The position numbers and the translations under genes were made by a program. This document shows, piece after piece, positions 45,173 to 55,100 of a stretch of 64,000 bases of DNA (position 1 is its first letter; each line of letters starts with the position of its first letter). The stretch is from Cyanophora paradoxa (lineage: Eukaryota > Glaucocystophyceae > Cyanophorales > Cyanophoraceae): the NCBI GenBank assembly GCA_004431415.1, contig QPMI01000092.1, positions 1-64,000 of the forward strand. Reading direction: 5' to 3'. Under the pieces are notes generated by a model that searched no databases, was not told where the DNA came from, and saw only the letters and a list, made by a program, of their open reading frames with translations.

Positions 45173-45639
45173 ATGGCCTTCTGCAGCGCTGCCCCGCTCC
45201 GGACGGAGTTCGTGGCCTCGTCCTCGGGCCTCGGCTACTTCAGCGCTTTCGGGAACAGCCTGATCGCTGGTGCGTCGAGCCGTCGGAAGATTTTTTGTCT
45301 AGCGCCCGCATGCCGCATGCCTCGCTGGCGCGGATGTTGCCATTGTCCTTCCTGAACATGATGTTGACGTTCTTTGTGCGCTCCGCAGCCCCGGCGGCGC
45401 CCGCGCCCCAGAACGAGGGTCTGGCAATCACCATGGCCGTGCCCAAGAAGCACAAGTCCCGGCAGAAGACCGCGTCGGCGAAGGCGACCTGGAAGCGGAA
45501 GGCTAAGGTCGCGGCGGACCGCGCGTGGTCTCTCTACCACTCGATCATGTCCGGCAACTCGACCCGCATCTCCAGCCTCCCGGACAACAAGTACGTGAAG
45601 AAGATTCTGGAGCTCGACGCGCCTGCGGAGTCGGCATAG
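45173..45639 (+). CDS. Plastid ribosomal protein bL32, nuclear-encoded
   Basis: Component of the large subunit of plastid ribosomes. Two exons, 45173-45269 and 45389-45639, with a GT-AG intron; 115 residues. The mature part begins AITMAVPKKHKSRQKTASA, matching the MAVPKKRTSKSKK start of plastid and bacterial L32. RAWSLYHSIMSGNS corresponds to the SLAKSLSTGNS part of plastid L32, after which about 25 extra residues follow. The 45-residue leader (MAFCSAAPLRTEFVASSSG...) is rich in Ser and Ala with no strong hydrophobic core, like a chloroplast transit peptide. In many algae rpl32 is still plastid-encoded, so this is an organelle-to-nucleus transfer. Its start lies 52 bp from that of the divergent H+-ATPase gene. 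Confidence 0.85.
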
Positions 45640-46177
45640 ATTAGAACTATTTAGGTAGGATCGCCGCTGTCGCGGCAGCAGCATCGTGCGGGCAGCTTTT
45701 ACGCGTGTTGTTTTATGGCAGCTTTCCTTTCGCTTTCAACTCGTCTCCATCCTGGCATCTGCATCGTTGCCGTGCCACCGCTCCGCAGGCCGTGCACGCG
45801 GCGCCGCGAGACCTTCGCGACCGCTCTTGGCGGAGTTGTCTGGGGTCGTTTCGAGGAGTGCTGCATCGGGGCCGGGGCTCCATGGGCTCCTCTTAGTCCC
45901 GCGCAGGATCTTCGCTCCTCGCGCCTTCGCCCTTTCTTCCTTTGGGGCCCGCGGGGATGGTTTTCCTTAGGCGGAGGGCCCTCATTCCTCCAGCGTGCAA
46001 CCGGCCTCCTCTACCTCTAGACCGCATGCGCATGCACATTGCCCGAGATCGACATGCAATGCACCCGGAAGAACGGCAGGATTGAGCAGGGCGCCGCATG
46101 GGTGGAGTCCACAAGCCAGGAACGTTCATTTTGACATCGCACGACAGAGGATCACTAGATCTACCTCGGCGGTGACG

Positions 46178-47293
46178 CTAAGAGCCCTTCTGTATCTTAG
46201 CTAGAAGGTTATTGATCATGTGCTTCATAACTGGCTGCCCGCTGCTGGTCCGCTGCATCAGTTTGCCTGTTTGCCGCCGGCGCTCCCGCTCCTTCCGCTG
46301 CAGCTCCTGCTGCCGGGCCGCGCGATCCTCCTGCTGCCTCCTCATCTCCTCCTCCTTTGCTTGCCGGATCGCCTCCCATTTCGACGCCTCCTTCTCGAAC
46401 GGATTGGGCTTGTGCTGCCGAGGCGGGTGTCCTTTTCCTTTCCTTTTGCTGCGGCCGGCGCCTTGCCCATCGCTTTCTCCTCCCGAGCCGCTGCTCTCTC
46501 CGCTTGCGGGCTGCGGCATCTTCTTCGACGACGCGCCTGAGCGTCCGCCACGCGCGGAAGCAGCAGGCCCACTCCGCGCACTCGAGCTCGCCTCGTTGCC
46601 TGCACCGTGCGCAAGTTAGTACATGTGTTATGGGAAGACAAAGCGCAAAGAGTGTCGCCGCTGCACGTCCCCGCAGCAATCGCTAGGAGAACAGAGGTGC
46701 TCGGGTTCTCAGCCGCTGGGCAGTAGCGCACCTTCTGGTGCGTGCGATGCTCTTTTCTTCTTGCTGTGGATGGTGGCAGCTTCGCGGTCTGCGGAGGGCC
46801 GCTCGATCTCGACGTCCTTGTCGCTGCCGCCCTGCCGATAGCGCGCACGGAGGTCAGAAAAGGACCACGCAGCTGCAAGATCGGGCACAGAGAGCATCTA
46901 GCGCACTTTCCCTCTAGCGCTCAGCGCGTACGCGAACCTGCTCGCTCGCGTTCTCGTTCTCTGGCTCCGAAGCGCCCGAGGACACGTTGCCCAGCTCGCC
47001 GCTCTCCCCCATCCTCTTCAGCAGCTTCCTGTAATCCGCTTTCCGTTTCTGCTTCTCAACGCGCACTCTCTTCTTCGCTGCATGGCGCTCGGTCAAGATC
47101 GCAGTGCCGACCGGCGCGCTCGGCCAAGCTCACCTCGAGGCTTGAAGGTCTGGCTGCGCACGGAGAGGAAGCGATCAAGCTCGATCCCGCCCCGGCCTCC
47201 GCCGCGTCCGCCTCGACCGCCGCCGCGACCACGCCCTCCGCCGCGACCCCGGCCTCCGCCCCGCCCGCCTCCTCGACCCCCATCCGGCCTCAT
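46178..47293 (-). CDS. Fyv7-type rRNA-processing protein
   Basis: Probably a nucleolar factor in small-subunit rRNA maturation. The C-terminal exon (46178 to about 46540) has KPNPFEKEASKWEAIRQAKEEE, a long charged helix, and ends TSSGQPVMKHMINNLLAKIQK, the signature end of Fyv7 proteins. Upstream exons on the same strand: SFSDLRARYRQGG...HSKKKRASHAPEG (46.74-46.88 kb; its GT donor and the next AG keep the frame), KKRVRVEKQKRKADYRKLLKRMG (46.93-47.07 kb), and an N-terminal exon of Arg-Gly-Gly repeats starting MRPDGGRGGG (47.16-47.29 kb). The RGG region is an RNA-binding feature not usual in Fyv7. Exact junction between the second and third exons unclear. Confidence 0.72.
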
Positions 47294-47754
47294 TGCTTAG
47301 CTGCGTACACGCGCTGCCGATGCGTGCTTCCGGTGCGCTGGGGTGAAGTTTGGCTCAGATTGGCTGGACACGCTGGGTACACTCGTACTGGCCGGCGAGG
47401 AGGCAGCCAGAAGACTGGTGTGGTCTGGTGCGCATACGACGCGAAATCCGAGCGCCTAGCGCGTTAAATGAACGCTCAAGCAATCTAACCAGTAGCGCGC
47501 CTTCCAGGAACGATACCGCTCGATTGGGCGCGACGCCTCCGGGCATGATCGGCCGTCGTCGCGCGCATGCATGATTCAGAGAGGTGCCATATCACATCGG
47601 TGACACAGTGCGTTGCCGCTGCGAAGCCTAGCTACCCTAGCTGGATCCCGAGTCCGAGATCATGATCATGATCAGCGGTCCAGCGCGGCGCCCTGCCTCG
47701 TACGTCTGAGATCCCACTGATTCGGCTGTCCCCGCAGGCTAGAACGCCGGGCCC

Positions 47755-48867
47755 ATGGTCGGAGCTAGCGCCGCGACGCCGGGCGGGCCGCCGGCGCCGG
47801 CGGTCGCATCGCCGCCGTTCCCGCTGCTGGCGACGGTATACTTCTCTGCAGTCTGCTCATCAGACGTGGGGGAGACGCTCTGCGTCGGCGGCTCGCGCCC
47901 CGAGCTCGGCGCCTTCCAGAGTCACTGGGCCGTCGCCCTCTGGACGGACGCCGAGCGGTACCCCCTCTGGACGGGTATCGTCCAGCTTCAGCTCGAAGGG
48001 CCGGACGCGGAGGTGGAATGGCGGCTCGTGCGGCGGCGGCTCGACCACTCATTCGAGTGGGAACCCTGCGACGCGCGCCGCCTGCGCCTCTCCCCGGGTA
48101 CGTGTGCAGGACGGCTCACCCCCCTCGAGCTCCCTCCACATGTTGCCTGTACCCCTCCTGACTCGCTCCCTCGCCCTGCCTCAGGCTCGCACGTGGCGGT
48201 TCGGTGCCGGTACGGCGAGCCCGAAGTCAAGTCGACGGCCCCGGACACGGACTCCTCCGCCGCCGCCCGCTCCTGGCTCTCCCTCATGCAAACTGCAATG
48301 GGGTACCCCCCCGTGGCCTCGCCCCCCTCCCCGCTCACCCTCTTCACGCGGCGCCGGGGCGAGCGGTTCGCCGATGACCCCGCCCACTCCCCCGGAATCG
48401 ACGGTTCCGCCCGCCCCCCGTTACCCTCCAGAGTACCGCCCCTTACCCCTAGCGCCAGCTTCTATACCCCGCCGCTCCCCTCGGCCTTCTCCCCTCCGGT
48501 CCCCGAACTCAGCCGCGCCGCCTCTCCGCCCGCCCCCTCGGATCCCGCCCAGGGGCCGGCCTCCCCTACGACTCCTCGAGTCAGTTCCGAGCTCAAGCAC
48601 CAGCACCAGCCGCCAGCACAGCCTTTCGGCTCTCCCCGACCCCGCCCGGCCGCCCGGCCGCCCGACCCCGCATCTCCCCAGGCCCGGGCGCCGGGCCCCG
48701 CTTCCGCCCCCGCCCCCGCCCCGCACGCCTCGCCGCGGGGGTACGCGGCGCCCCTGCCCCCTCTCGTCCCGCCCCCGCTCCCCAAGTCGTTCAGCCTCGA
48801 CGAGCGAACTCCTCTCCTTCGAATCCCGCACGGTTCGCCTTGTACCCAGGCCTCTCGAGGCCTCTGA
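47755..48867 (+). CDS. CBM20 starch-binding domain protein with Pro-rich tail
   Basis: Residues about 22-118 form a CBM20 domain: LLATVYFSAVCSSDVGETL, CVGGSRPELGAFQSHWAV, a Trp in PLWTGIVQLQLEG, EVEWRLVRRRL and FEWEPCDARRLRLSPG. These correspond to the carbohydrate-binding sites and strands of the family, which binds starch or glycogen. A GT-AG intron at about 48098-48184 (87 bp) is likely. After it, SHVAVRCRYGEPEV and SWLSLMQTAMG look coded, but the rest is Pro/Ser/Ala-rich and may hold further introns, so the end is uncertain. No catalytic domain is visible; it could be a starch-metabolism scaffold or regulator. A plastid leader is not obvious. Confidence 0.65.
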   Translation: MVGASAATPGGPPAPAVASPPFPLLATVYFSAVCSSDVGETLCVGGSRPELGAFQSHWAVALWTDAERYPLWTGIVQLQLEGPDAEVEWRLVRRRLDHSFEWEPCDARRLRLSPGTCAGRLTPLELPPHVACTPPDSLPRPASGSHVAVRCRYGEPEVKSTAPDTDSSAAARSWLSLMQTAMGYPPVASPPSPLTLFTRRRGERFADDPAHSPGIDGSARPPLPSRVPPLTPSASFYTPPLPSAFSPPVPELSRAASPPAPSDPAQGPASPTTPRVSSELKHQHQPPAQPFGSPRPRPAARPPDPASPQARAPGPASAPAPAPHASPRGYAAPLPPLVPPPLPKSFSLDERTPLLRIPHGSPCTQASRGL

Positions 48868-48919
48868 TCACGATATCTATGGGCCGCCGCAGGGGGCCCT
48901 GATCTGAACACGCCGGAGC

Positions 48920-51350
48920 CGAATTCGAAGTTGGAGCAAGCGCTGCCGGCGCCATACTCCTCTCTGCTGTCGGCAGTGTGCTGCGGGTGCTGCGGCTAGT
49001 ACTAGTCCCGATCCTTAAAAGCTAGCGCTAGCTATATAGTTATATAGCTTTATATATCATAGTTTATAGTTTAGCGAGCTCAGGGGACCTTCGAAACTCC
49101 GGGGCCTCAGAACTGCAGCTGCTTGCCTCGGCCGCGGGTATACTTAGCTATAGCTATAGCCTCAGGGCCTGCCGGGGGCCAGCCGGTTGCAATTGGGGCC
49201 AGCTGTTGACCAGAAAGTTATAAATAGACGGGTTGCGCACCGGACTGTGTAGCCTTCCGCAGCGATCCGAGGGGGCCGGGAGCCCTTCGAATTCGCGGGG
49301 GCGCGGCTTAATTTAAGCTTCGGCCGCCGGGCACTGCGGCGCCGGCGCTGGCGCTGGCACCCAATATTGCTGCGCTGCGGCAACTCGATTGACTTCGATT
49401 CATAGCTGTACATATAGGGCCGGAGGAAGGGCGGGTGGCCATGGGGGATATCGATGCTTATGGTCCGAGTGGGGGGGGTTCGTGAACAGGGTGTGCAGAG
49501 GGCCGGGTCGCGGCCATGGCCAGCTGCAGATCGCGGCCAGCTGCAGAAAGCTCGCGCGCGAGAGGCACCTCGACAAAACAAACGTGGCGCCTCGACAAGT
49601 GAGAAAACGCTGCGCCGAGGAGGGCGCCGTCAATTGATTACTAGTAGAGCTTCGGCCGCGGAGGGCAGGGCTAAAGATTCACGATCAAGGGTGAGGGGTG
49701 AGGGGCTAGCTATAGCTGGCATTGCGCACTGCCGCGCGCGCGCTGTGCAGCGCCGGCGACTCGCAATCGGGTCGCGATGATGAGCCTTGCAGCCTTTGCA
49801 AGTTGATTTGGAGTGAATTAAAGCTTTAAGCGTGCCGAATTTAGATCTAAATCTGCGCCATCATGATCATATGCATGCGCATCATGATCATGATCATTAC
49901 TACGGTATCGATACCGAACGTTAACGCCGTGTGACGCGCCGCGAAGCTTTAAGGCCCGCGATCGCGATCGCTATCGCTCGATCGCGAGCTCGCCGACTCT
50001 GGGGCCGAGTCGAGCTCGAGCTCGCAAAATTCGAACGTGAACGTCAACTTGAAAGTTGAAACGTTAACTTGCCACTTGAAAATGCACTGTACCCGTACCA
50101 GCACCGTTTTCAATTCGACGTCGACTCGTCGTCGACCTGACCCGACCGGTTCGAGTCCCGGACTCCCGGACTCCCGGTCGCTATTGCTCGCTAATCATTA
50201 TTGCGCATTCCGGAGCACTGCGTAACAGAGCGGCCCTCTTAGCGGGTACCAAGTACTACGGCGGAATCATTTTCTACGGTCTGCGCGTGTACCCCCCGGG
50301 CCTCGATCTATAGAACCGTACGTACGAATCGGTACGCCGTGACGATCCGATATCGATCCGCCGCGCGCCGGGGCCCGGGCGGGCCGGGCCGGGATTCGCG
50401 ATCGGGAGTCGGGACTCGGGAGTCGGGACTCGGGACTCGGGCGACTTCGGAGACACTGTGACAGCCTGGCAGTGTACGTGTACATGTGGTCCTTCGGCGC
50501 CTTCGAATTCGCCCCCCCGGGCCCCGCCCTGACCGGGCTACCGGCCGGCGGTAGGCGGCGGTAGCTACCGGTAGGCGGCCTAGTCCCAGCCTTGGAGACT
50601 CCAGCCTGGCAGCTGCGCATCTGCACTGCACAGTCTGCACTGCGGCAGGGCGCGCCGCGGCGCGGGGGCCGAGCTCGAGGGCGCGCGAGTGCAGTTCATC
50701 CAGCCATGATCCAGGTCGCGGCATTGTCGCCGCGCGCGCACTGCGGCACACGGCGCCGGCCCGGCGATCGGCACGGTCCTATCCGTGATTTCAAGTTTGA
50801 CCAAATTTGCAAATTTACGCCGAGGTACCACGTGCACGTGCGCACTGCGCACTGCCGCGGTCACTGAGTGCCCGGCCCGCGCCGGCGCCAGGCCACGCGC
50901 GCGTGCGACCGCGAGGTCGGTGTCGATGTCTGTTGCGATATACATTCCATAGCGTGCGCGGCAACCTTCAAGGGCTGTCCACGTAGAAGAATATGCTCAG
51001 CCGCAGCTCAGCGGAGCGCGAAATACTTCAAGGCTTCGGCGTTTCATGATCGACAGCTTTGATCAAACTAGCGTAGTCCTGTATGTATATATGCATTGCG
51101 CGCGACCTTCGGCGAGCATAGATATGTATTCAGCCACGTGCACGTGCACGGCTGCACAGCGTGTGAGGCCACTAGGGGGGCAAAAACGGCCGACTTTTGA
51201 AACTTTTTAAAAACCATGCCAAACATGTCGGGAGACCCTCCCGACACCCCCTGTGCACGCTCGCTTTTTTTTGAAATTATCGAAATATCAGCCTTTTCCG
51301 GGCATTATCTGGGGGGGGGAGGAACCAGAACCGAACTTGGCGGATTCGAA
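48920..51350. other. Non-coding, palindrome-rich intergenic region
   Basis: Contains AT-rich AGCTATATAG words near 49.03 kb, GATCATGATCATGATC at 49.86-49.90 kb, GCGATCGCGATCGC runs near 49.96 kb and CCCGACTCCCGA repeats near 50.40 kb. No gene was recognised. Confidence 0.5.
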
Positions 51351-51410
51351 CCGGGCTAAACGTTCGGCGACCGCCGGCGAGGCAGCCAGCGCTCCGGCGG
51401 CGGCGGGCAC

Positions 51411-51620
51411 GTGAAGATCAACGGGAAGTGGAAGTGGGTCCCCAAAGCCGGCGGCAAGAAGGACGCAGCAGTGAAGCAGACTGCTGCAGCCACCAGCGAG
51501 GGTTCGTCAGCGCTCGCAACAAGGAACCGTCGTGTTGTCGCTCTAGCGCCTATCAATGCGGAGCGTTTGCGCAACTTTCGCCCTCCGGACACTGCTAGTA
51601 TTCTATGGGCGGCGATTTGA
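51411..51620 (+). CDS. Possible small exon, unknown protein
   Basis: A short frame starting MKINGKWKWVPKAGGKKDA and ending in NAERLRNFRPPDTAS. The frame stays open upstream with a Gly-rich stretch (RSGGGGH). The amino-acid mix looks coded rather than repeat-derived, but there is no family match and no clear gene around it. It lies 500 bp before the LINE insertion. Confidence 0.2.
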   Translation: MKINGKWKWVPKAGGKKDAAVKQTAAATSEGSSALATRNRRVVALAPINAERLRNFRPPDTASILWAAI

Positions 51621-52105
51621 TGGGGGCCGTCGTCTCCACTCCACTCCGGAATGAAGCGAGCGGCCCCAGACCGCTTCTCTAACGCTCATAGTGCTAGCTT
51701 AAGCCCGTTTGCGCTGCTGACGAGCCGGCGCGCAGCGAGGACTTGATCCGCGCGAGACTTGATCCGAGCGCAGCCACGCCGCAGCGGAGGAGCGCAGCCC
51801 AACCACGCCGCAGCGGAGGAGGCTCATGCCTAACATGAGCATCTCGGAACGGTGCGTGTCGAGGCCCCGCTCCGCCGCGCTCGCGCGCCCCGGCCTAACT
51901 GGATCCAGCCCCGCGCGCCTCTCGCAGGCCTCGAGTCGCCATGGCATCTTTCGCCGCCTCCGAGACCGCGCACCGCTCGCCCGCATTGCGGAGGTCCCGC
52001 CAAGCCTCCGCTTCGTGGCCCGCCTCGCCACAGGCAGATGCGCTCTCGTGTGCAATCAAGCATGTCATGCGGTTCTTGATGGCATGGCTGCGACGGCGGG
52101 GCGGG

Positions 52106-52122
52106 GCGGGTTGAGATGTCTG
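52106..52122 (+). repeat. Left target-site duplication of the LINE
   Basis: GCGGGTTGAGATGTCTG, repeated exactly at 60171-60187 right after the poly(A) tail. Confidence 0.9.
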
Positions 52123-55100
52123 TTCAAAGTTGACCTCGCGCAGCACCTCCGACTGGTCCTGGAAGCGCCGGCTCGCCGAGGTATCACATCTTTCTCGTTC
52201 TTCGATGGGCTCGAATACAAAGTGTATGACTCCGAAGAGCAAGTCTGTCCCTTTGCCCGCCAGCACATGCACGCCTGGACCAAGCGCAGAGCACCCCTAA
52301 CGGCCCGCCTCGACCCGCTAGGTCTCCCGCTAAGCGAATGCGCCCGGGACCCCCGCCTCTGGCAGCGACTGCACGCGCCGCGGGACGACATAGATGCAGC
52401 CCTATTCGATAGCCTACTGAATCGCACGGAGGACACGGAGCTGGGCAGAATCATTGGCTCGCTGAGAAACGGGGCGGCAGGGCCCTCGGGCCTCTCGAAT
52501 GAAATGATTAAGATGCTGTGGAGTGACCCTGTCCTCCCCAAGAAAACGCTCGAAGAGCTGAAGAAAGCGGGCCTGGACACCTCGGCCCTCCAGTCCGAAA
52601 ACAGAACGCCAACCTGCAGGCGGCTTCTACTGGTGACGGTCAACCTGATTCTAGAGCTCGGAGCTGTTCCTGAACCTCTGCTCTACGGAAATATCTGCCT
52701 GATCCCGAAGAGCGGGGAATGGGACGGGCACCCTGACAACGTCAGACCGATAACACTGCAAGAATGCGCCCTGAAACTGGTAACAGCTCTTCTCACGGAT
52801 AGACTCTCCAGGATCATCCGAAAGAACGAACTACTGAAGGGCGCAAACTACGCCTTTACACGTGGTAAATCGACGGACGAGCCGCTCTACATGATGCGCG
52901 CATTACTTGAAGATGCGAAACAGTTCTCTAAACCGATCTACCTGCTCCTCCTTGACATCCGTCGAGCCTACGACAGCGTGAGCTGGCCCAGCATGGCGAT
53001 GGCCCTCCGCCGCCTCCGCATCCCTGAGAAGTACATTCAGCTGTACGAACAGCTCACGACGCGGCGCAAGGCATCGGTCCTCACCGGGTACGGCCCCACC
53101 GAACCGTTCGATGTCGAGTGCGGGCTTCCCCAGGGGGTACGGAATCGCCTATCCACTGGCTCATCTTTTACGATGTCTTCCTTACGGCCCTGCGCGAAGT
53201 CAGCGCGGCGGAGGGTACAACATACCGCATGGGGCCCGGGATCGCACCTCGCCCGGCCCCCCCGCCAGCTCACCGCCTCCGGGCTCACCTCCCCGACGTT
53301 GACTCGCCAGGGCAGGCCTACGCGGACGACACCGTGCTCATCAGCTCGTCCGCGCGGGGGTACAACTGCATGCGGACCTGGTATCGGAATTCTTCTGGAT
53401 CCACGATATCGCCCTGAACGCGAAGAAGACTGAGTTCACTTATAACAACGTATCTCCCGAGCCCAAACCGCCCCTCCTTGGCCCGCCTGGGGCTAAGGAG
53501 CGTGCGCACCACGTCCTGCCTCCGACGAAGCCCTTCAAGTTCCTGGGGGTCTGGTTTACCGCGGACCTAAATTGGAGGCATCAGTTCGAAGCGGTCTACA
53601 CGATGGCGCAGACCGCCTGCGCGATCCTCAAGAAAAAGAAGCTCACCGCAAAGGAAGCAGTGTACATTGTGAACAGCGTACTCATCCCGCGCATCACGTA
53701 CGCCTGCAAGGTTGTCGCGTACACCGAGCGCCAGTGCGCCCAGATAGATACCCTGTGGATGACGCTAGTCAAGCATCAGGCGCGCCTCCGCCGCTCGGCG
53801 CCCAACGCCCTAATATGGAGCCGCGGATTCTATGGGCTGAAGCGCCTGGCAGACGAGCAGCTCGCCATACACGTCCTAGACGAAACAATCCGCGCGAACC
53901 ACCCGACGCTTCGCCCGTATCTCCTCCACCGCGTGTTCGCGGCGCAGGAAAAGCTATGCCTTCCTCTCCCCCGTACTGCTATCCGAACCTAGATCCAGGC
54001 CCGGCCCTCCGGCGCGATCATCTAGCCCTCGCTATAGCCCGAAATATGAATGCGGAGGGCTACATCCTCGACTCGGGAAGGTCGCACCTGACTCCGGCCC
54101 TCCCGCATCCTCGACTCGAACGAAGATTCGTCCTCACTACGCTTCTACCGCCAGCCCTCCTCCGCAGCGCCGCGCCGTTCCTGTGGGAACACGATCTGCT
54201 GACGGCGGCGGACATCACGGGCCCGGACGGGCGCACCGTTCTGGACTGGGCGAGCCTCTGGGGCAGCGGCCGCGTCCGCCAGCGTCTCAGCCGGGCGCCG
54301 TCGTGGTTCCCAGACTTCCTCCGCGCAATCTGCGAGCCCGCCCCGCCGAGGAAGCTCCCACGCTCCCTGCGCTTCCCCATGCACGTGCTCAAGCAGGGGG
54401 CGCGGCGCCAGCAGACGCTTTTCGAAGCGAACCTGATGAGCCCGCCGTACGTGGAGGGACAGTTCGCCTGGCACCCGCAGGGCTACCTGACGCGCATCGT
54501 TAGCAAATGGGAGGAGCGCGATGAAGACGATGGGCGCCTCCGCGTGTACGTCCGCCTGGAACATTGGATCTGGCGCGACCGCACGATCCGCGACGGCGAC
54601 GGGGAGGGCGCCGCCCGATTCTACAAGTGCACGATGCTCAAAGATGAGTGCGATGCGCGGTACACGACGGACGATGCGACAGCCAAGGCGGCGCGCCAGC
54701 GCTGCGACCACTCTGAGCCGGAGTCAGGCGCCTGCCAGTGGACCGAGGACTCCATCCACATTCACCCGGCCCGCCTCCTCGAGCTAATCACCCCGGCGAC
54801 CCGCACGCGGAAGCACGAACCGTACGCGGTTGTGAAGCTAGAGAGTCAGGAGTGGTGGACCGAGTTCCGCACGACGCTCTTCCTTCCTCCGTGGGAACGC
54901 GATTGGGATTACGAAGCGGATCCCTCCGCGCAGCCCCAGCCGCCGTCGGGCTACAAGCAACGCCGCCCGGGTACAGTGCCACCGCGCACCGCACCGCCTG
55001 TATACCCGGATCGCCAGCCTCTCGAGCACTTTCTCATCGACCCGGAGCCCCTAGCCGACCCGTTCTGGAACCTCGTAGCCCAGGAGCTTCGCCGCGAGGA

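Noticed and set aside
48920-51800. Endonuclease or ORF1 of the LINE upstream of the RT
   Set aside because: No such domain is visible, and the duplication shows the element begins at 52123.
51826-52122. N-terminal extension of the reverse transcriptase reading frame
   Set aside because: It lies left of the target-site duplication, so it is host flank and not part of the LINE protein.
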